Positions 35,220-47,181 of a DNA stretch of 64,000 nucleotides are shown here, piece by piece. Position numbers and translations under genes: made by a program. The stretch's first letter is position 1. The number at the start of each line of letters is the position of its first letter. Where the stretch lies: assembly GCA_963932145.1 (NCBI GenBank), contig OZ010577.1, positions 21,941,464-22,005,463 of the forward strand, read 5' to 3'. Below the pieces are notes generated by a model, which ran no database searches, was not told the origin of the DNA, and saw nothing but the letters and a program-made list of their open reading frames with translations. This DNA is from Acanthosepion lycidas. Taxonomy: Eukaryota > Mollusca > Cephalopoda > Sepiida > Sepiidae.

Positions 35220-37690
35220 AGTAGGTAGGCTTTTCTATAACCTGGTCAACACTCCTCCCGTTCTCTTGAACAAGCGCAGAGGCTCACCCCTTGTTTTTTG
35301 TTTTCCTTTCCTTCTCTCTGGCCTCTGTAGTAATCGTGATTCTCTTGTGATGTGTGCAGTCTGTGGCAACGCCTCTTCATTCTCAGGGTACCAGGTTGAC
35401 AGTTTTCTGGGTGCTGTTCCCGACTGGTAGTTAGGAGCCCTAACTCTTGCGTAGCATCTTGAGTGGCTACTCTGATGAACAGTTGTATAATATCGAGGTG
35501 CCTGTCATGCCATGTTGTGCATGCACCTCTGGTGGGCAACCCTGAAGCCACATTATGTTGCAGGCCACATCAGCTCCTTTCTGCCCTTGTCTCATAAGAT
35601 GACTCGTTTATTCCCTCCTCTGACCTCTTGATCCCCAGTTACCTGCCTCTCCTTAGAAAAAAAAACTCTCATGCATGGCCTGGGAGTTTATGTCAATGAC
35701 CATCTCCCATTGGTTAGGGAGGTCTCTCTTGAATCTCCAGACCATTCATACATGTGTCTCCATCTCTCTCTCCTCGATGCTGTAAGCTACTTCTTCCTGT
35801 CGCTTTCCATCCTCCTGTGGTGTACTTGAAAGCATTTCCAGCAATATAGACAAGGCTATCTCTCCTCATCCATTTGCTCATATATTTGTGTTCGGTGATT
35901 TTATCAGCCACCATGACAAGTGGCTTAAAAACTCTATAACTGACCTTGCTGGCATACAAACTTAACTTCTCAATTACTCAATCCCTCACACAAGTGGTTG
36001 ACTTTCCAACCCGTTTCCCCAACAACCATATCAGTAAGGCTTCCCTTCTGGATCTCAGTTTCACCTCCATCCCCAAGTCCTGTTGTACCATGCAGCTCTG
36101 CCCTCTTGACAACTCTGATCCTGATCTCCTCCTACCAACAGAACATCTTTCTGTTAACAATGAACTGACTGGGAGTCATTCCATGATTTCCTACACAATG
36201 TCACATGGAATGAGGTCTTTAATCTCCCTGTTCAAAAATGTGCTTCCAAGGTCTCCTCCTGGGTAAAAGCTGGAATTGAGGCTTTCATCCTGACAAGGAA
36301 ATATAAGGTTAAATCACTTCTTCCGTTTGTACCATAGTGACATGTCCGATTGCAACAGACGTCTCTTTAATAAGTGCAAGTATGTCCTCAATGAAGCAAA
36401 GGCACTATTTGCTGATAGAATGAATCAATGAATCAAAATTCAGCTCCAAAGATTATTGGTGTCTCTGCAAAAGCATAGTAAACAACAGCAAACCCACAAT
36501 ACCACCTTCGTTCAACCAATTTGAGGTCTTGACTTCCTCAGCTGATAAGGCTGAGTGCTTTGCTTGTAAAGTTAATGCTCGACTCATCTGGTGTACCTGC
36601 CAAGAACTGAGGCTCTGTTGCACATAACCCCATTATTGGTACTGGGCATCATCTCTAAATTAGACACCCATAAGGCTAGTGGTGAGGGCAGGATACAAGC
36701 TAAATATGCTCCTGAACTGGCTCCTGTCATCTCTAAAGTATACAACTACTGCTTCAATGATCTTTGCTTTCCACCCAATTGGAAGTCTTCATAATTTGTA
36801 CTTGTCTTTAAGAACTCTGGAGACCCTACTGACCCATCTAACTACTATCCTATCAGTCTCCTACCATTCTTCGGCAAAATCAATGCCAAAGTGATTAAGC
36901 ACCTTATATCCCATGATCTGCTCTCTGACAAGCAATATGGTTTCCACTTTGACCAATCTACAGCTGATGTGCTCACTGCCATAACTGAATTTGTTTTACA
37001 AGCATTTCACAATAATGGAGAAGCTCATGCTGGGGCTTTAGATATCTCTAAATGTTTGATAGGGATTGGTATGCCAGCCTCCTTTGTAAGCTTCAGGGAT
37101 ACAGTATTTCAGGACAATTATTTGACTTAATACAATCATTCCTGTGAAACCATGGAATGAAGATCATCCTTAATTGATTCTCCTCCTTTGTCTTTGGGTC
37201 CTCAATAAAATCCATAGACAGATATGCAAAGTGGTTGGCCCTGATCTGGCATCTCATTTACAGTCGCTCTCTGACAGACTTGCTGTCGCTTTCCTCTGTC
37301 TTTTCTACAAATACATTCACAGTAACTGCTCCGATGAGCTGTTTTCACTAGTTCTTAAACTTTATGAATTTAAACATGCCACTAGGTCAGCATCTCAGTC
37401 CCACCCTTTCACTGTCGAAATGGTTAAATGTAGCCATCTCTTCTATTCCAATAGCTTCATATCTTGCACCTCCCATTTGTGAAATTCCCTTCCTCTTAGT
37501 TGCTTCTCTGATAGCTATAATTTTCAACTATTCAAATGCAATGTCAATCAATATCTCCAGATGCCTTGATCTTTTCCCTGTCCTTCTTTTCATCCCTTCT
37601 TTCATGCTTCTTTACTTTCACTCCCACTCTCTCTAATCTCTTGCGTGCTAGTGGCATCCCGCCTTGCTTGGGGTGAAAGTTAAAAAAAAT
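35220..37690 (+). mobile_element. LINE-C: non-LTR retrotransposon relic with RT deletion
   Basis: A 5' region (35220-35880) is followed by an endonuclease block FVFGDFISHHDKWL (from about 35888; the usual Asn after GDF is Ile) and FSITQSLTQVVDFPTRFPNNH (35963-36027). RT fingers and palm follow (YYPISLLPFFGKINAKVIKHL and LSDKQYGFHFDQSTADVL, 36840-36980; motif A ALDISK near 37033). The sequence then jumps to the C-terminal domain (LCLFYKYIHSNCSDELFSLV, FTVEMVKC, 37300-37440) without any YADD region. The 3' UTR has cttgcgtgctagtggcatc and ends A-rich near 37690. Stops and frameshifts are numerous. Confidence 0.78.
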
Positions 37691-37705
37691 AAACATATGT
37701 ATATA

Positions 37706-37738
37706 CAGGAACAGGTATTTCAACGTGGTGTGGCCATA
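37706..37738 (-). mobile_element. 5S rRNA-like fragment, remnant of a SINE head
   Basis: The plus strand reads aggtatttcaacgtggtgtg near 37712-37731, matching the complement of the 5' end of 5S rRNA as seen at 55885-55910. Only this short piece remains. Confidence 0.45.
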
Positions 37739-38579
37739 TGACTCAGAATCAAAGACAGTGGAAACAAAGCCAGTAATAAATGAGTAGTACTAAAAAGAGA
37801 ACAGTGGAAAAAGAACAATCTAGTCTTGTAGATTAAATAAAGGGTTCAGTTCAGAATTCCCTCAAGGTCACTCAGATCAATAGATACCTCAAGAAATATG
37901 GAAGGCATAGCTAACCAAACTATAAATAATATAAGTTTCTAATATCTGGTTCATTTATTTAAAATAGTGAAGTGTGTTTTACCAAAAACTTTTCAGCATC
38001 CCTTCACAAGATAAACTGACCTAAGTTTAGAATATTTACAGTCTTTTAGATTTAACAGGGAAAAAATATTTATTTTTTTCAAAATTTACTTGTAATATTT
38101 CAGTGCAATTTTGAAATTCTTCCAATTGGTGATGACAAGAGAATTTCTTTTATAAAATTAAGATGCATTTCCAGAATAAAAAATATAAACTTTAATGCTG
38201 TTTTCACATCAGAAATATTTTTTTAAATTAAAATATTTTCTTTTTACAACTGTTTGATCTTCCATAGACAAAATAAGCTAATAGTCGTAAAAAGAAAAAA
38301 AGAAAACAAAATTTACAAAATATTTTTAAAATATTTCAGATGTGAAAAAGGCATTAAAGTTTACATTCTTGTTCACATCATGTTGAAGATTAACAGGCAA
38401 TTATTAGCGTACATCAAAAAAGACATTCACTACAAATCAAATTGCATTTACCAATCACAAAATTATCCAAAACGCTATAGTGTTATTAACCCCTTCCCTA
38501 GCACAGAGGTGTATATATGTTTTTATCAAAAGTGTCTTTTTCGAACATGGATGAATACACATGACCAGGGAGGTGGGGG
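37739..38579. other. Mostly unassigned; short relative of the 6.2-kb element
   Basis: Near 37835-37862, aaataaagggttcagttc resembles 6201-6218 in the palindromic element, suggesting a distant copy. The rest is AT-rich and unassigned. Confidence 0.35.
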
Positions 38580-40205
38580 TTAATATTACTTTTATATTCC
38601 AAGAATTAGGACTCAAGATAAACCTTTCCAAAACAGAATGATCTGGAATAGGAATGAAAGCAGTGATGTCAACTACCATGAATCCATCATAAAGATTCAG
38701 GAGGTTGAATTAGTACATAAATAAACACTTCAAATATTTCAGAGTATGGATCAGTTATAACAAATTTAGTTTCGGAGCAAAGGAAATTGAACATATAAGA
38801 GACTAGAGGTAGTTTTGCTCAACTGCACACACTTTCCTAAACACCAAATATTAACCTAAAATCTACAGTGATGTTCTTAAATAGCCTTGTCAGATGAAGG
38901 CATTCATAAAAATGCCATATATGGTGGCAAGCTTATTCAGAAATATCTAAACTGTCAGCTGTTTACAGGGTGCAATGGGTAAATTGCTGCCATTTTATAT
39001 TTCTAATTTTGCACATGTGTTTTGTTTGTTTTTATTCTGTCAACTGCACAGTATAGTAGGGTCAGTTGGGCACCATCTGTGAGAAAAAGAGCACCATGAC
39101 ACAATTCATTCCACAAGAAATTTGGAAACAGCATATTATACTGCTTGGCATTCACATCAGAAGCTCCAATATGGACATTTCAGAGTGTTTGGGTGTCGGT
39201 GTTTCAGAGCAGGAGATGCTGTGTCCCCAAAAGATGTACCAAGAGTGATGAAAACAAAATGTCCTGTCAACATCGTGGTATTCAGAGTGATCACTAGTGA
39301 TGGTGATGTAATGCCTCAATTCATCTTCCCATAGGGCTTCAGACTCAACACAGCGGCCTACACCAAAAGCTTTGAAGAGGTAGTGCTGACCTGGGTCAAG
39401 AGGATGGCTGCTGGAAGACCCTATGTCTGGCAACAGGATAAATGCATACAAGCAGGAGAACCCAGTCATGGCTGTCCGACAGTTTCTGCAACCACATCAA
39501 TTCTTACACCTGTCACCTAACTCCTCAGACTGCAACTCCTTTGATTATTATGTGTGGAGCGCAGTTGAGTGAGAGATCAACTAAACTCTTTATTAACACC
39601 AAAGCTGAACTGAAGGTGAGGATTTTGGCAGCATTTACCAACTTTAACATGGAGACTGTCCAGAAGAGTTGCAGGAGATTCTGAATTCATCTGGAGGCCA
39701 TGTTTGCAGCCAATGGCAATTTTATTGAATAAATTTACTCTTTCAAGATATTTTTGTGTAATTTTGATAAATATATCTGTTAAAATGAGATGTCAGTGTT
39801 ATTTTCATTTTTGCATAATTTAGATTACAATTCATCTATTACACTGTTTAATTGCTTTCTCAGATGTCTTTGAGGAATGGAATTACAGAATTACAAAGGA
39901 ACTGTACGAGATAACAGAAACTGCATCACTTAAGGACTTTCATCAGCAGCAACAATTAAAATGGGCTGCACATCTAATTCAAAGAGAAAATAATGACAAA
40001 CAAGATGATGACATTCTACACTACTTCAATTAAGAGCTAGGAAAGAAACTCCCATCAATACTGGAAAGAGCAATAACAGCTACTGGGCTTGAGAAACCTA
40101 TTTTCCTGAAAAATTGTTTTAAGAAAAAGATTTTATAAACATTAAATGCTCGGTCAAAATATGCTGAATGTTTCCTTATAAAGAAACAGCTAATATTAAA
40201 ATATT
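38580..40205 (+). mobile_element. LINE-D C-terminal relic, split by element M2
   Basis: The first part (38580-38965) translates to a post-RT region with a GAKEIEH block near 38774-38794. The second part (39849-40205) gives LKWAAHLIQREN (near 39958-39993) and LPSILERAITATGLEKPIFL (near 40050-40109), ending in gattttataaac. Both halves also occur in order at 55400-56245, which shows that 38966-39848 is a later insertion. It is 5'-truncated and pseudogenic. Confidence 0.65.
38966..39848 (+). mobile_element. Tc1/mariner-type element M2, copy 2, inside LINE-D
   Basis: An HTH-region remnant (SNMDISECLGVGV, near 39167-39205) jumps to a core segment MKTKCPVNIVVF and DVMPQFIFP (39250-39333), then YVWQQD (39424-39441), HTSRRTQSWLSDSF and a C-terminal AELKVRILAAFTNFN block (39605-39650). 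TIR-like ends are gggtgcaatgggtaaattg at the left and its inverted counterpart near 39820-39846. The flanking dinucleotide is TA on both sides. Frameshifts and an internal deletion different from copy 1 inactivate it. Confidence 0.75.
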
Positions 40206-40828
40206 GTATCTGAAGTCTTTTTAGATTTTACTAGGTTTCACAAATGCTCATTTCCTATATGCTCTGAAAGATGTTTGATAACACAATGATAATAACGACA
40301 ATAATATATGAGCGTGTAGTAAATGTATTTTAATTTTTTGCACAGATTTTCTTAAAAGCTTTTTCAATTTACACATCTAAGGATAATCTTTAAATCTGTG
40401 ACATTTTTGTAATGTCAACGAATACTCATTATCACTTTTATAATTGCAGATACAACTATAGTAATGCTGTTGAACAATACTGGTGTCAGATGACTTCAAA
40501 TAACGCTTGCACCAATAGTGCTTGCTCTATAATACTCACTTGAAAAGTAACCACTGAATAGTGACCCATATAGTAATAGAATAGTGATCAGTATAGGTGA
40601 ATAGTATAGAAATAGAGGATAGTGTAAAAAGAGTGATTCATATAGTAATAGAGGATAGAATAGAAATAGTGATCAATTAGACGTCACACTAATTCCCATA
40701 TATACATTTCCTTTGCTATCACATGATCTACTTATTCAAAATGGGATTCTGTGTTTGCTCACTGGCGATCTATGTTCAAACTCCAGTGTCAGCAGTGACA
40801 CTTTATTCCTATATAACAGATATTAATA
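40206..40828. other. Unassigned, with diverged short repeats
   Basis: From 40548 to 40672 the sequence is a degenerate run of atagtgatca/atagtaatagagg-like units. The rest is unassigned. Confidence 0.4.
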
Positions 40829-40905
40829 TTAGGTTGGTGCAAAAATAATGTCGTTTTCTCACATATGTTACTATGTGAGAAAATGACATTTTTGCACCAA
40901 CCTAT
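40829..40905. mobile_element. Palindromic mariner MITE, copy 2
   Basis: Same termini as 30790-30869 but inserted in the opposite orientation, because the loop centre is the reverse complement. Five bases are missing from one arm (cattttt versus cattattttt). TA precedes it; the right flank is slightly degraded. Confidence 0.88.
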
Positions 40906-41701
40906 TATATATTAGGTTGCATCTAAACAGTTTGTTTTACTTTTTAATTTTACATAAATTCCTTTCACATTGTCTTTTATGTATGCATCTGAAGATTATA
41001 ATTATTATATTACTAGGTATAACAACAGTTTTAAGGCATTTTTTCAATTTTCATTATAATTATTACTACTACTAGAGCATCAAAAATGCTTTTTTTCACA
41101 TGTATCTATTTCAAACTTATTACATAGATAAAGATGATCTATGGCTCCACAATATTATATATTAGAGGGTAGCAAAAATTATTTTTGTTCTCAGAGGCCT
41201 TTACTCCAATGTTTACATAAATATCTAAAGACAATAGCTTTACTATAGTAGTACTGTATTTCATATCAAAATACCTAAAGACTATCACTTTACTATTGAA
41301 ACATCAAAAGACTATGACACTATTATATTTCATATCATTGTCAATGTTATAAAGTTGATATTTTTTCTTCTTGTTATAATGATAGATGTATATTACTGAG
41401 AATCTGGCAATTTTGAGGCATTATTTCAAAATGAGGCTTTAAAGCCACTTGTAAAATTCAAGAAACAGAAGAAAATATAACCATACATGACCATACCACC
41501 CAAAATTGGTTGAAGAGTTTTAAGGATGGTAAGTTGTCTTTTGACATATGAAAATATAAAAAAAAAAAAAAAAATAAAAAAAAAATAAATCTAGTACACA
41601 TGTATAGGGTGGATGAGTTTCCCCCCACCTAACCTTTTTTTTAAAGATACTGATAACTTGTTTTTTGAGTGTCAGGCATCATTATGAATTATATCTTTTT
41701 A
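40906..41701. other. Unassigned AT-rich interval
   Basis: A-rich tract at 41559-41590 and a second TTAGGTTG-like start at 40912-40919 without a partner. Confidence 0.35.
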
Positions 41702-41702
41702 T

Positions 41703-41725
41703 AGAGAGAGAGAGAGAGAGAGAGG
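41703..41725. repeat. (GA)n microsatellite
   Basis: About eleven GA units. Confidence 0.9.
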
Positions 41726-41865
41726 CCGGTACAACATTTATATAGCATGTATATAATGCATTAAAAAATTCCCTTTCTCTGCTGTGCACCAATAGCCTGG
41801 GGGTAAGATTCTCTGACTGATGTCATTTGAGTTTCAATTGGAGCCTGAAGCAATCAGATGTCTAA

Positions 41866-41908
41866 CCAAACTGATGAGCTGTTTTACAGCAAAACAGCCT
41901 GTCTCTGG
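41866..41908 (+). ncRNA. Degraded hammerhead-ribozyme-like fold (type I)
   Basis: The conserved strand CTGATGA is at 41871-41877. Helix II is GCTG (41878-41881) paired with CAGC (41887-41890) around loop TTTTA. The second core strand is AAAAC (41891-41895) where GAAAC is expected, so G12 is A. A very short helix III, ACA/TGT (41894-41896 with 41900-41902), leads to a GTC cleavage triplet ending at 41903. Helix I pairs CCAAA (41866-41870) with TCTGG (41904-41908) with one C-A mismatch. Both defects fit G-to-A decay of an active ancestor. Such minimal type I forms are known from retrozymes and Penelope-like elements. Not expected to cleave now. Confidence 0.55.
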
Positions 41909-42091
41909 ATGATTATATATGTGTGAAAATTTAAGTAACAGTGTGTTTCACGCTAAACACAATCGTCATGGCCTGACAAGTTTACCATGAAACATACTGT
42001 TGCCTCTGGATGCTGACTTCAATGTCTATTTTTATATTTACATAAGTTCTATCTCTGATATTGAGCACTTTAACCCATAAATATACCTTAA

Positions 42092-42095
<4 letters not shown>

Positions 42096-42130
<35 letters not shown>
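42096..42130. repeat. (TA)n microsatellite
   Basis: About 17 TA units. Confidence 0.95.
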
Positions 42131-42132
<2 letters not shown>

Positions 42133-43322
42133 TTATTCTTTTCTGCAGTTTTGACTTTAACATTACTTGCAGTAGTTTTTATTGCTTTCCAAAAAGCTTT
42201 GTTTGCTTGAATATGGTTTTCTATTTTTGAATGTACATATTCTCTTGTTGGTCAATCCATTTTTCTTGCTTATTATTCTTTTAATTTTTCTCAAATCCCA
42301 TTTTGAGATCTTCTTTAAGTTTTAACAAGTAAAAAGTGCTTGCCTATGTTTTCAATTTCTTTTTTAATTATTCTCTGATCTCTGCTGAACTTTTTTTCAT
42401 ATTTTCCAATATGGCATTTCCATCACATGAAAATACCATCTCTCTTGTGAGGTAATATTTTTCTTACAAACTATGGCAGTTTTTATCTAAATTTTAAAAA
42501 TAAACATCAATAAGTATATGATTAAATCTACGTGTTTACAATATGATAAACAACCTTGAGTTGTATCATAAGATCTCAGGCCACCACAAAAGTTATTCTA
42601 ACTATATAAGAAATGTGAATGTCAGTGTCACCCTTTTTCAATTTTACTCCTAGATGTCGTAGCCCAACATAGCTTACCATTTTGGAATCAGGATGACTCC
42701 ATGAGCAAATTAAAAACATTGCAGGCCAAAACCTAACCCACAATCCAGAAATTTGGGATTCCAAAGTTTTCATTACTGTGATTGTTTTTGAGACAATTTT
42801 TTTTTTTTTTTAAGATAATTTTTATCACCTGGAAAAAAACTTGTGAATAATCAAAATTAATTGCAAAGTCACCCATAAAATAAAAATAATGGTTTGTATG
42901 GAAAGTAAGGACCTACATACATCAAATTTTCTTTAAGTAGCAGCAGAAGAATTATTGTTGAACTTTTAAAAGATAAGCTTAATTAATGCAATACTGAAAT
43001 GCAGTGATCAAGTTTGAGTTCTGTAGTTTATTGTTGCCTATCACTACTACTCCTTCCTACCTATTGTGATGAAAGCCCAATCAAGAGAACTCCACATGAG
43101 CTAGCTTAAATGTCACTTGATAGGGTGGCTTTTAAGCTAGTTTCAAATAAAAATAAATATTATAAAGTGAAATACATATATTTATTATAATTATATAATT
43201 TCTGAAAATGCTATCATTGTCAGTTGATAGAGACAAATTTTATTTAAAAAAGAAAAAAAATCTCATATCATGCGCATATGTCTGAATTATTTAACCAAAC
43301 CTGCTTGACTGAAAATATGCTT

Positions 43323-43326
<4 letters not shown>
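42131..43326. other. Unassigned AT-rich interval
   Basis: No recognisable domain or terminal repeat. Confidence 0.35.
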
Positions 43327-43377
<51 letters not shown>

Positions 43378-43387
43378 ATATATATAC
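43327..43387. repeat. (TA)n(TG)n(TA)n microsatellite
   Basis: Dinucleotide tract of about 60 bp. Confidence 0.95.
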
Positions 43388-43536
43388 AGCCACTATTAAA
43401 AATAAAAGATAAAACTTAGAATAAGCCAAAAGCTGAAAATGAAAAATTATTATATCATATTTAGATGATTCATATGAAATGAAACTTAGGAGTAGATTTT
43501 GATATTATTGTATTAATATTATACAGGATATGCCAA

Positions 43537-43619
43537 AAATACCTCCCAACATAATAGGAAGATATTAGCTAGATGAAGACTATTGCCACTAATTCCTTAC
43601 CAATATGTGGGAGGTATTT
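43537..43619. repeat. Short inverted repeat
   Basis: Arms aaatacctccca...cata...ggaa (43537-43560) and their complement (43593-43619) flank about 32 bp. It could be a tiny MITE; no TSD was found. Confidence 0.55.
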
Positions 43620-43633
43620 CTACTGCACCGTTT

Positions 43634-43680
43634 ACATATACATACATATATATACATATATATATATATATATATTATAT
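43634..43680. repeat. (TACA/TA)n microsatellite
   Basis: Mixed tacata and ta repeats. Confidence 0.9.
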
Positions 43681-44501
43681 AAATAAATGTCAGTGTTGGA
43701 AGTATATAATTATTGTCAATATGTTGAAACCCAATTATCCAGCTTTGATGTAACCTGGCAACCAACTAGGGAGAAGCTTAAAAATTCCTTATGCAGTCAG
43801 CAGTTAACAGAACTATTCACTATGTCATTGTTGCATTCATCATAATAATGTCCCTGATCACTCTTTACATTTTGGTATTTTGGGAAAAAAAATAACAAAA
43901 GTAAACAAAAGATTTATTCAGGCCTGTCCCTTTCCCTGCGGTCCAGATATGACTCCTTGTGTTTTCTTGATTTTTCCAAAGCTAGAATCACTGTTGAAAT
44001 GGAATTTTCAGACTGGACAAGATTAAGGAGAATATAACAAGGCAGATAATGGCTATTTCTATAGAGAACCTTAAAAATTTTTTTGACAAGTAGAATCAAA
44101 ATTGATATCAATTGGTAAATTCCCAAAACATGTTCTTTGAAGGGAATTAAGACACTATTTCCCCAAAGCAGTCTGTTTTTTGTGGATGTTAAATGACTGG
44201 AGGCTTTCTCAGTCAGACATATGTAAGGGAGAGAAAAAGTTGTAGAAAGATATAATTACCCAATAGAGAGGAATATGTGTTCATGCAACCTGACGACTTT
44301 TGACAGAAATGAGCTGACATCACAAAACTGATCCCTCTCCAGTTGACAGACTTTCTGCAACTACCATGGAAGTAATTGCCTCACCACTGACTGATGTCAA
44401 ATTCATGAGATTTATCTTCCTAAGTCTTTATTCACAAAGATAACCTATGATGATATGATTTATAACTTGAGAGGGTATGACAGAAACATTGATATAGAAA
44501 T
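43681..44501. other. Unassigned interval
   Basis: No recognisable element. Confidence 0.35.
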
Positions 44502-44592
44502 ATTTACCTATTTGCACACATTATATATATATATATATATGTCTTTACCTATTTGCACACATGTATTATATATATATGTCTTTATCTATTTG

Positions 44593-44650
<58 letters not shown>
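44502..44650. repeat. Compound minisatellite with (TA)n(GA)n
   Basis: The phrase tttacctatttgcacaca (tttatctatttgcacata in the third) occurs three times, each followed by a (TA)n run of different length. The last run continues into (GA)n at 44631-44650. The unit is about 45 bp because of the variable TA run. Confidence 0.85.
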
Positions 44651-44942
44651 TAGAGTTTGGTAAATGAAATAACTAGATATTAGCAACCATATACGCATGT
44701 GCTGGGGTACATACACTGGTAAGCAAATAAATAATTACCAAATTTTGACAAGAGGTGTAGACATAGCGCTCAATGTGGTTAGACAGACCTGAGAAATATG
44801 TATTAATAAATACACATATACCTACATTTGGTTGGTTATCCAACTCGTCAGGCACAATATATATCTTGTGCCCAATGAGATCTGTAACTATTGAAACTTA
44901 AGTCGCACACCAAATGCAGGTATATGTGTATTTATACACACA

Positions 44943-45020
44943 CACACAAGTGAGCATGTGGCTGAGTGGTTAGAATGTTAGCTTCTAATCATTGTACCAA
45001 TGTTTGAATCTCACCATAAG
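44943..45020 (+). mobile_element. SINE-B tRNA-like head only
   Basis: The A-box-like tgtggctgagtggttagaat and B-box-like gtttgaatctcacc match the reverse complement of the SINE-B head at 59630-59694. The body is absent, so this is a 3'-truncated or fragmented copy. Confidence 0.6.
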
Positions 45021-45416
45021 ATATATACCTATAACCTATGCCTGATACAGGATGGAGATACATTAACTCTCCAAAATCCACTCAAATTCTGGGGAACCCT
45101 ACGAGCAAAATCATTACTGTCCTTCCAAATCGTCAATACCAAATCAGAGTTGATGTTTCAGGAATGATCACACTTAGGAATTGTTGTTTCTTAAAAAAAT
45201 GGGAGGTCAAAGCCATGCCAAGTACAATGTCCGAACAAACAAGCCCTGCCTTTAATTGTCCACTCATGCATCCCAATTCCCCAATATCTCCCAGTAATGA
45301 TGCTCATGCAGCAATTGGGCATCCCACAGAGGGCACATATACATCAACATGCCCTATGTCATCAAAAATTCCTTTATCTTTGTACAGGTTATTCCTGCAT
45401 AACATAGCAGGCCTTA
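45021..45416. other. Unassigned interval, possible retroelement sequence
   Basis: A 143-codon frame at 45038-45469 has no recognisable domain. It abuts the LTR-like arm at 45417. Confidence 0.3.
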
Positions 45417-47181
45417 AAGGGGGTGATCAAGCTGTAATTCAACATAGCTCTGTACTCAAGCAAACATAATGGTGAATGATGAATATTTATTTATCACAAT
45501 ATTTACACTAGAACCATCAGCCAACCCGGACTCAGAGAATGAGATTGCCTAAGTGGCAGAATAGAACATTCTAACTTGCTATATGTACCAGCTGTTCTAA
45601 TCTCTGGGTCCAGAGAGCTTACAAACAGCAAAGCACTAATCTGGTTATTCAATATTAGTAGGTGTCTCGGCCCACCAAGACATAGTTGCACCACTATCAG
45701 GATATATTCTTAGCCTGGGAGGACAGATGGTGGGAATATCCCTGGCTTGTCTTGGGTCCAGGCATGGGGAAAATCAGTGCAATATTGCCTCAACCTCTAC
45801 ATGGTCATTGTTATTGCCTGACTCGTAGGCATCTGTTGCTGGGTTGAATATCACATGCATATACTGAGAGCATCCATAGCATCTTATTCATCTTTGAGAC
45901 ACCATATGGTGACTTGTTAATTTTCAACCTTCAACTGGCAGACGTTTCCAAAGTGGTTCTGTTTGCAAAACATGTTGCATGTTTGTCTCCATGCAGCGCA
46001 TTTCTGCTACTGGATATTCATTCCAGGTCTACCATGCTGGTAGCTACCACAACCTCCACATACAGTCCCAGCTCTGTTATTTTCACGTTTCTAGGTAGCA
46101 TTAGAACAGACTTCATTTTAGGTCTGTTTCTGTTGGTGATATGCATACATCCAAAATCCTGCCAAGTCTGAGGTGCCTGATATCTTATTTTGGTCCTGCA
46201 TGGCCATTTCAAATGCTTCTGCATTGTTTATTGTTCCTCAGTGACCCTGCCTTTGACAACACATCTGCTTGTAGAACATCATTAGACATACCCCGAATAA
46301 ATTGATCATTAATGTATATGCTAGATAAATCATGATTGCAGTTGAGGCATATGAAATTACAATCCTGTGCTCATGACCGTAGACAAATCAAGTAGCTTTG
46401 AATGAAGTCATTGTCACTCTACAAGATAGATTAAAATGATATTCTGTGAACTATAGGATTTTTGATTTCTGTGTAACCAACATTTCAAGCATGTCAAGTA
46501 GTTTGCTATAGATGGTGTTGAAAAACTCTGGGTAGGTGTTGATAATAGAGTTCTGGACAGGTTTTGTCTGCGCAATTGTACAGCTAAATATTAGACTGCA
46601 TAAGAGAAAGATTAATCCTTTTCATGAATATGCCCCAGCCTATTCTGAACTTCCAGAATTGTTGTGTTGTCATTTCTGAGTGGAGTTGAGGAAGTTTTGC
46701 AGTTGGTGTCTTTGCATAGCTAGCTAGAGACAGAGGGTTCTTTAACTAGCTTTAGTATGGTGAACATTTCACCCATAGTTTTGTTACCCAGTTCCTTAAG
46801 CATTGAACAGTCCAGCATAGGCAAGCTGTCTCTCGTAATCTGTTTGCTTGAAAATGTCTGAGTATAATTTATAGCAGAGGCGATGGATATGCGCACCTCA
46901 ATAAGAATGCTTTCCCATTTAACTGTGTCGTATCCTGTTCACAGCACCATATTGAATAACCAGATTAGTGCATTACTGTATTGTAAGCTCTCCAGTCCCA
47001 GAGGTTAGAACAGCTGGCATATGTAACACACTGGAATGTTCTATTTTGCCACTTAGGCAATCCCATTCTCTGAGTCCTGGTTGTCTGATGGTTCTAGTGT
47101 AGATATTGTGATAAATATTCATCATTCACCATCATATTTGCTTGAGTACAGAGCCATGCTGAATTACAGCTTCATCACCCC
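45417..47181 (-). mobile_element. Ty3/gypsy-like gag remnant between inverted LTR-like arms
   Basis: Arms of about 235 bp at 45417-45656 and 46949-47181 are reverse complements of each other. Between them the minus strand encodes gag-like sequence: an N-terminal part near 46920-46730, a FIRGMSNDVLQADVLSKAGS block (46305-46240), a following HAEAFEMAMQDQNKI-like stretch (frameshifted, near 46225-46180), and a zinc-knuckle-like CNMFCKQNHFGNVC near 45990-45945. Directly inside the right arm, minus strand, tggtgctgtgaacagg (about 46947-46932) sits where a primer-binding site would be. The right arm thus looks like a 5' LTR. A direct 3' LTR is missing and the left arm is inverted. Protease, RT and integrase are not seen. 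Confidence 0.6.

Noticed and set aside
40910..40950. Third MITE terminus (attaggttgcatctaaac)
   Set aside because: Only eight bases match the mariner terminus and no inverted partner is nearby.
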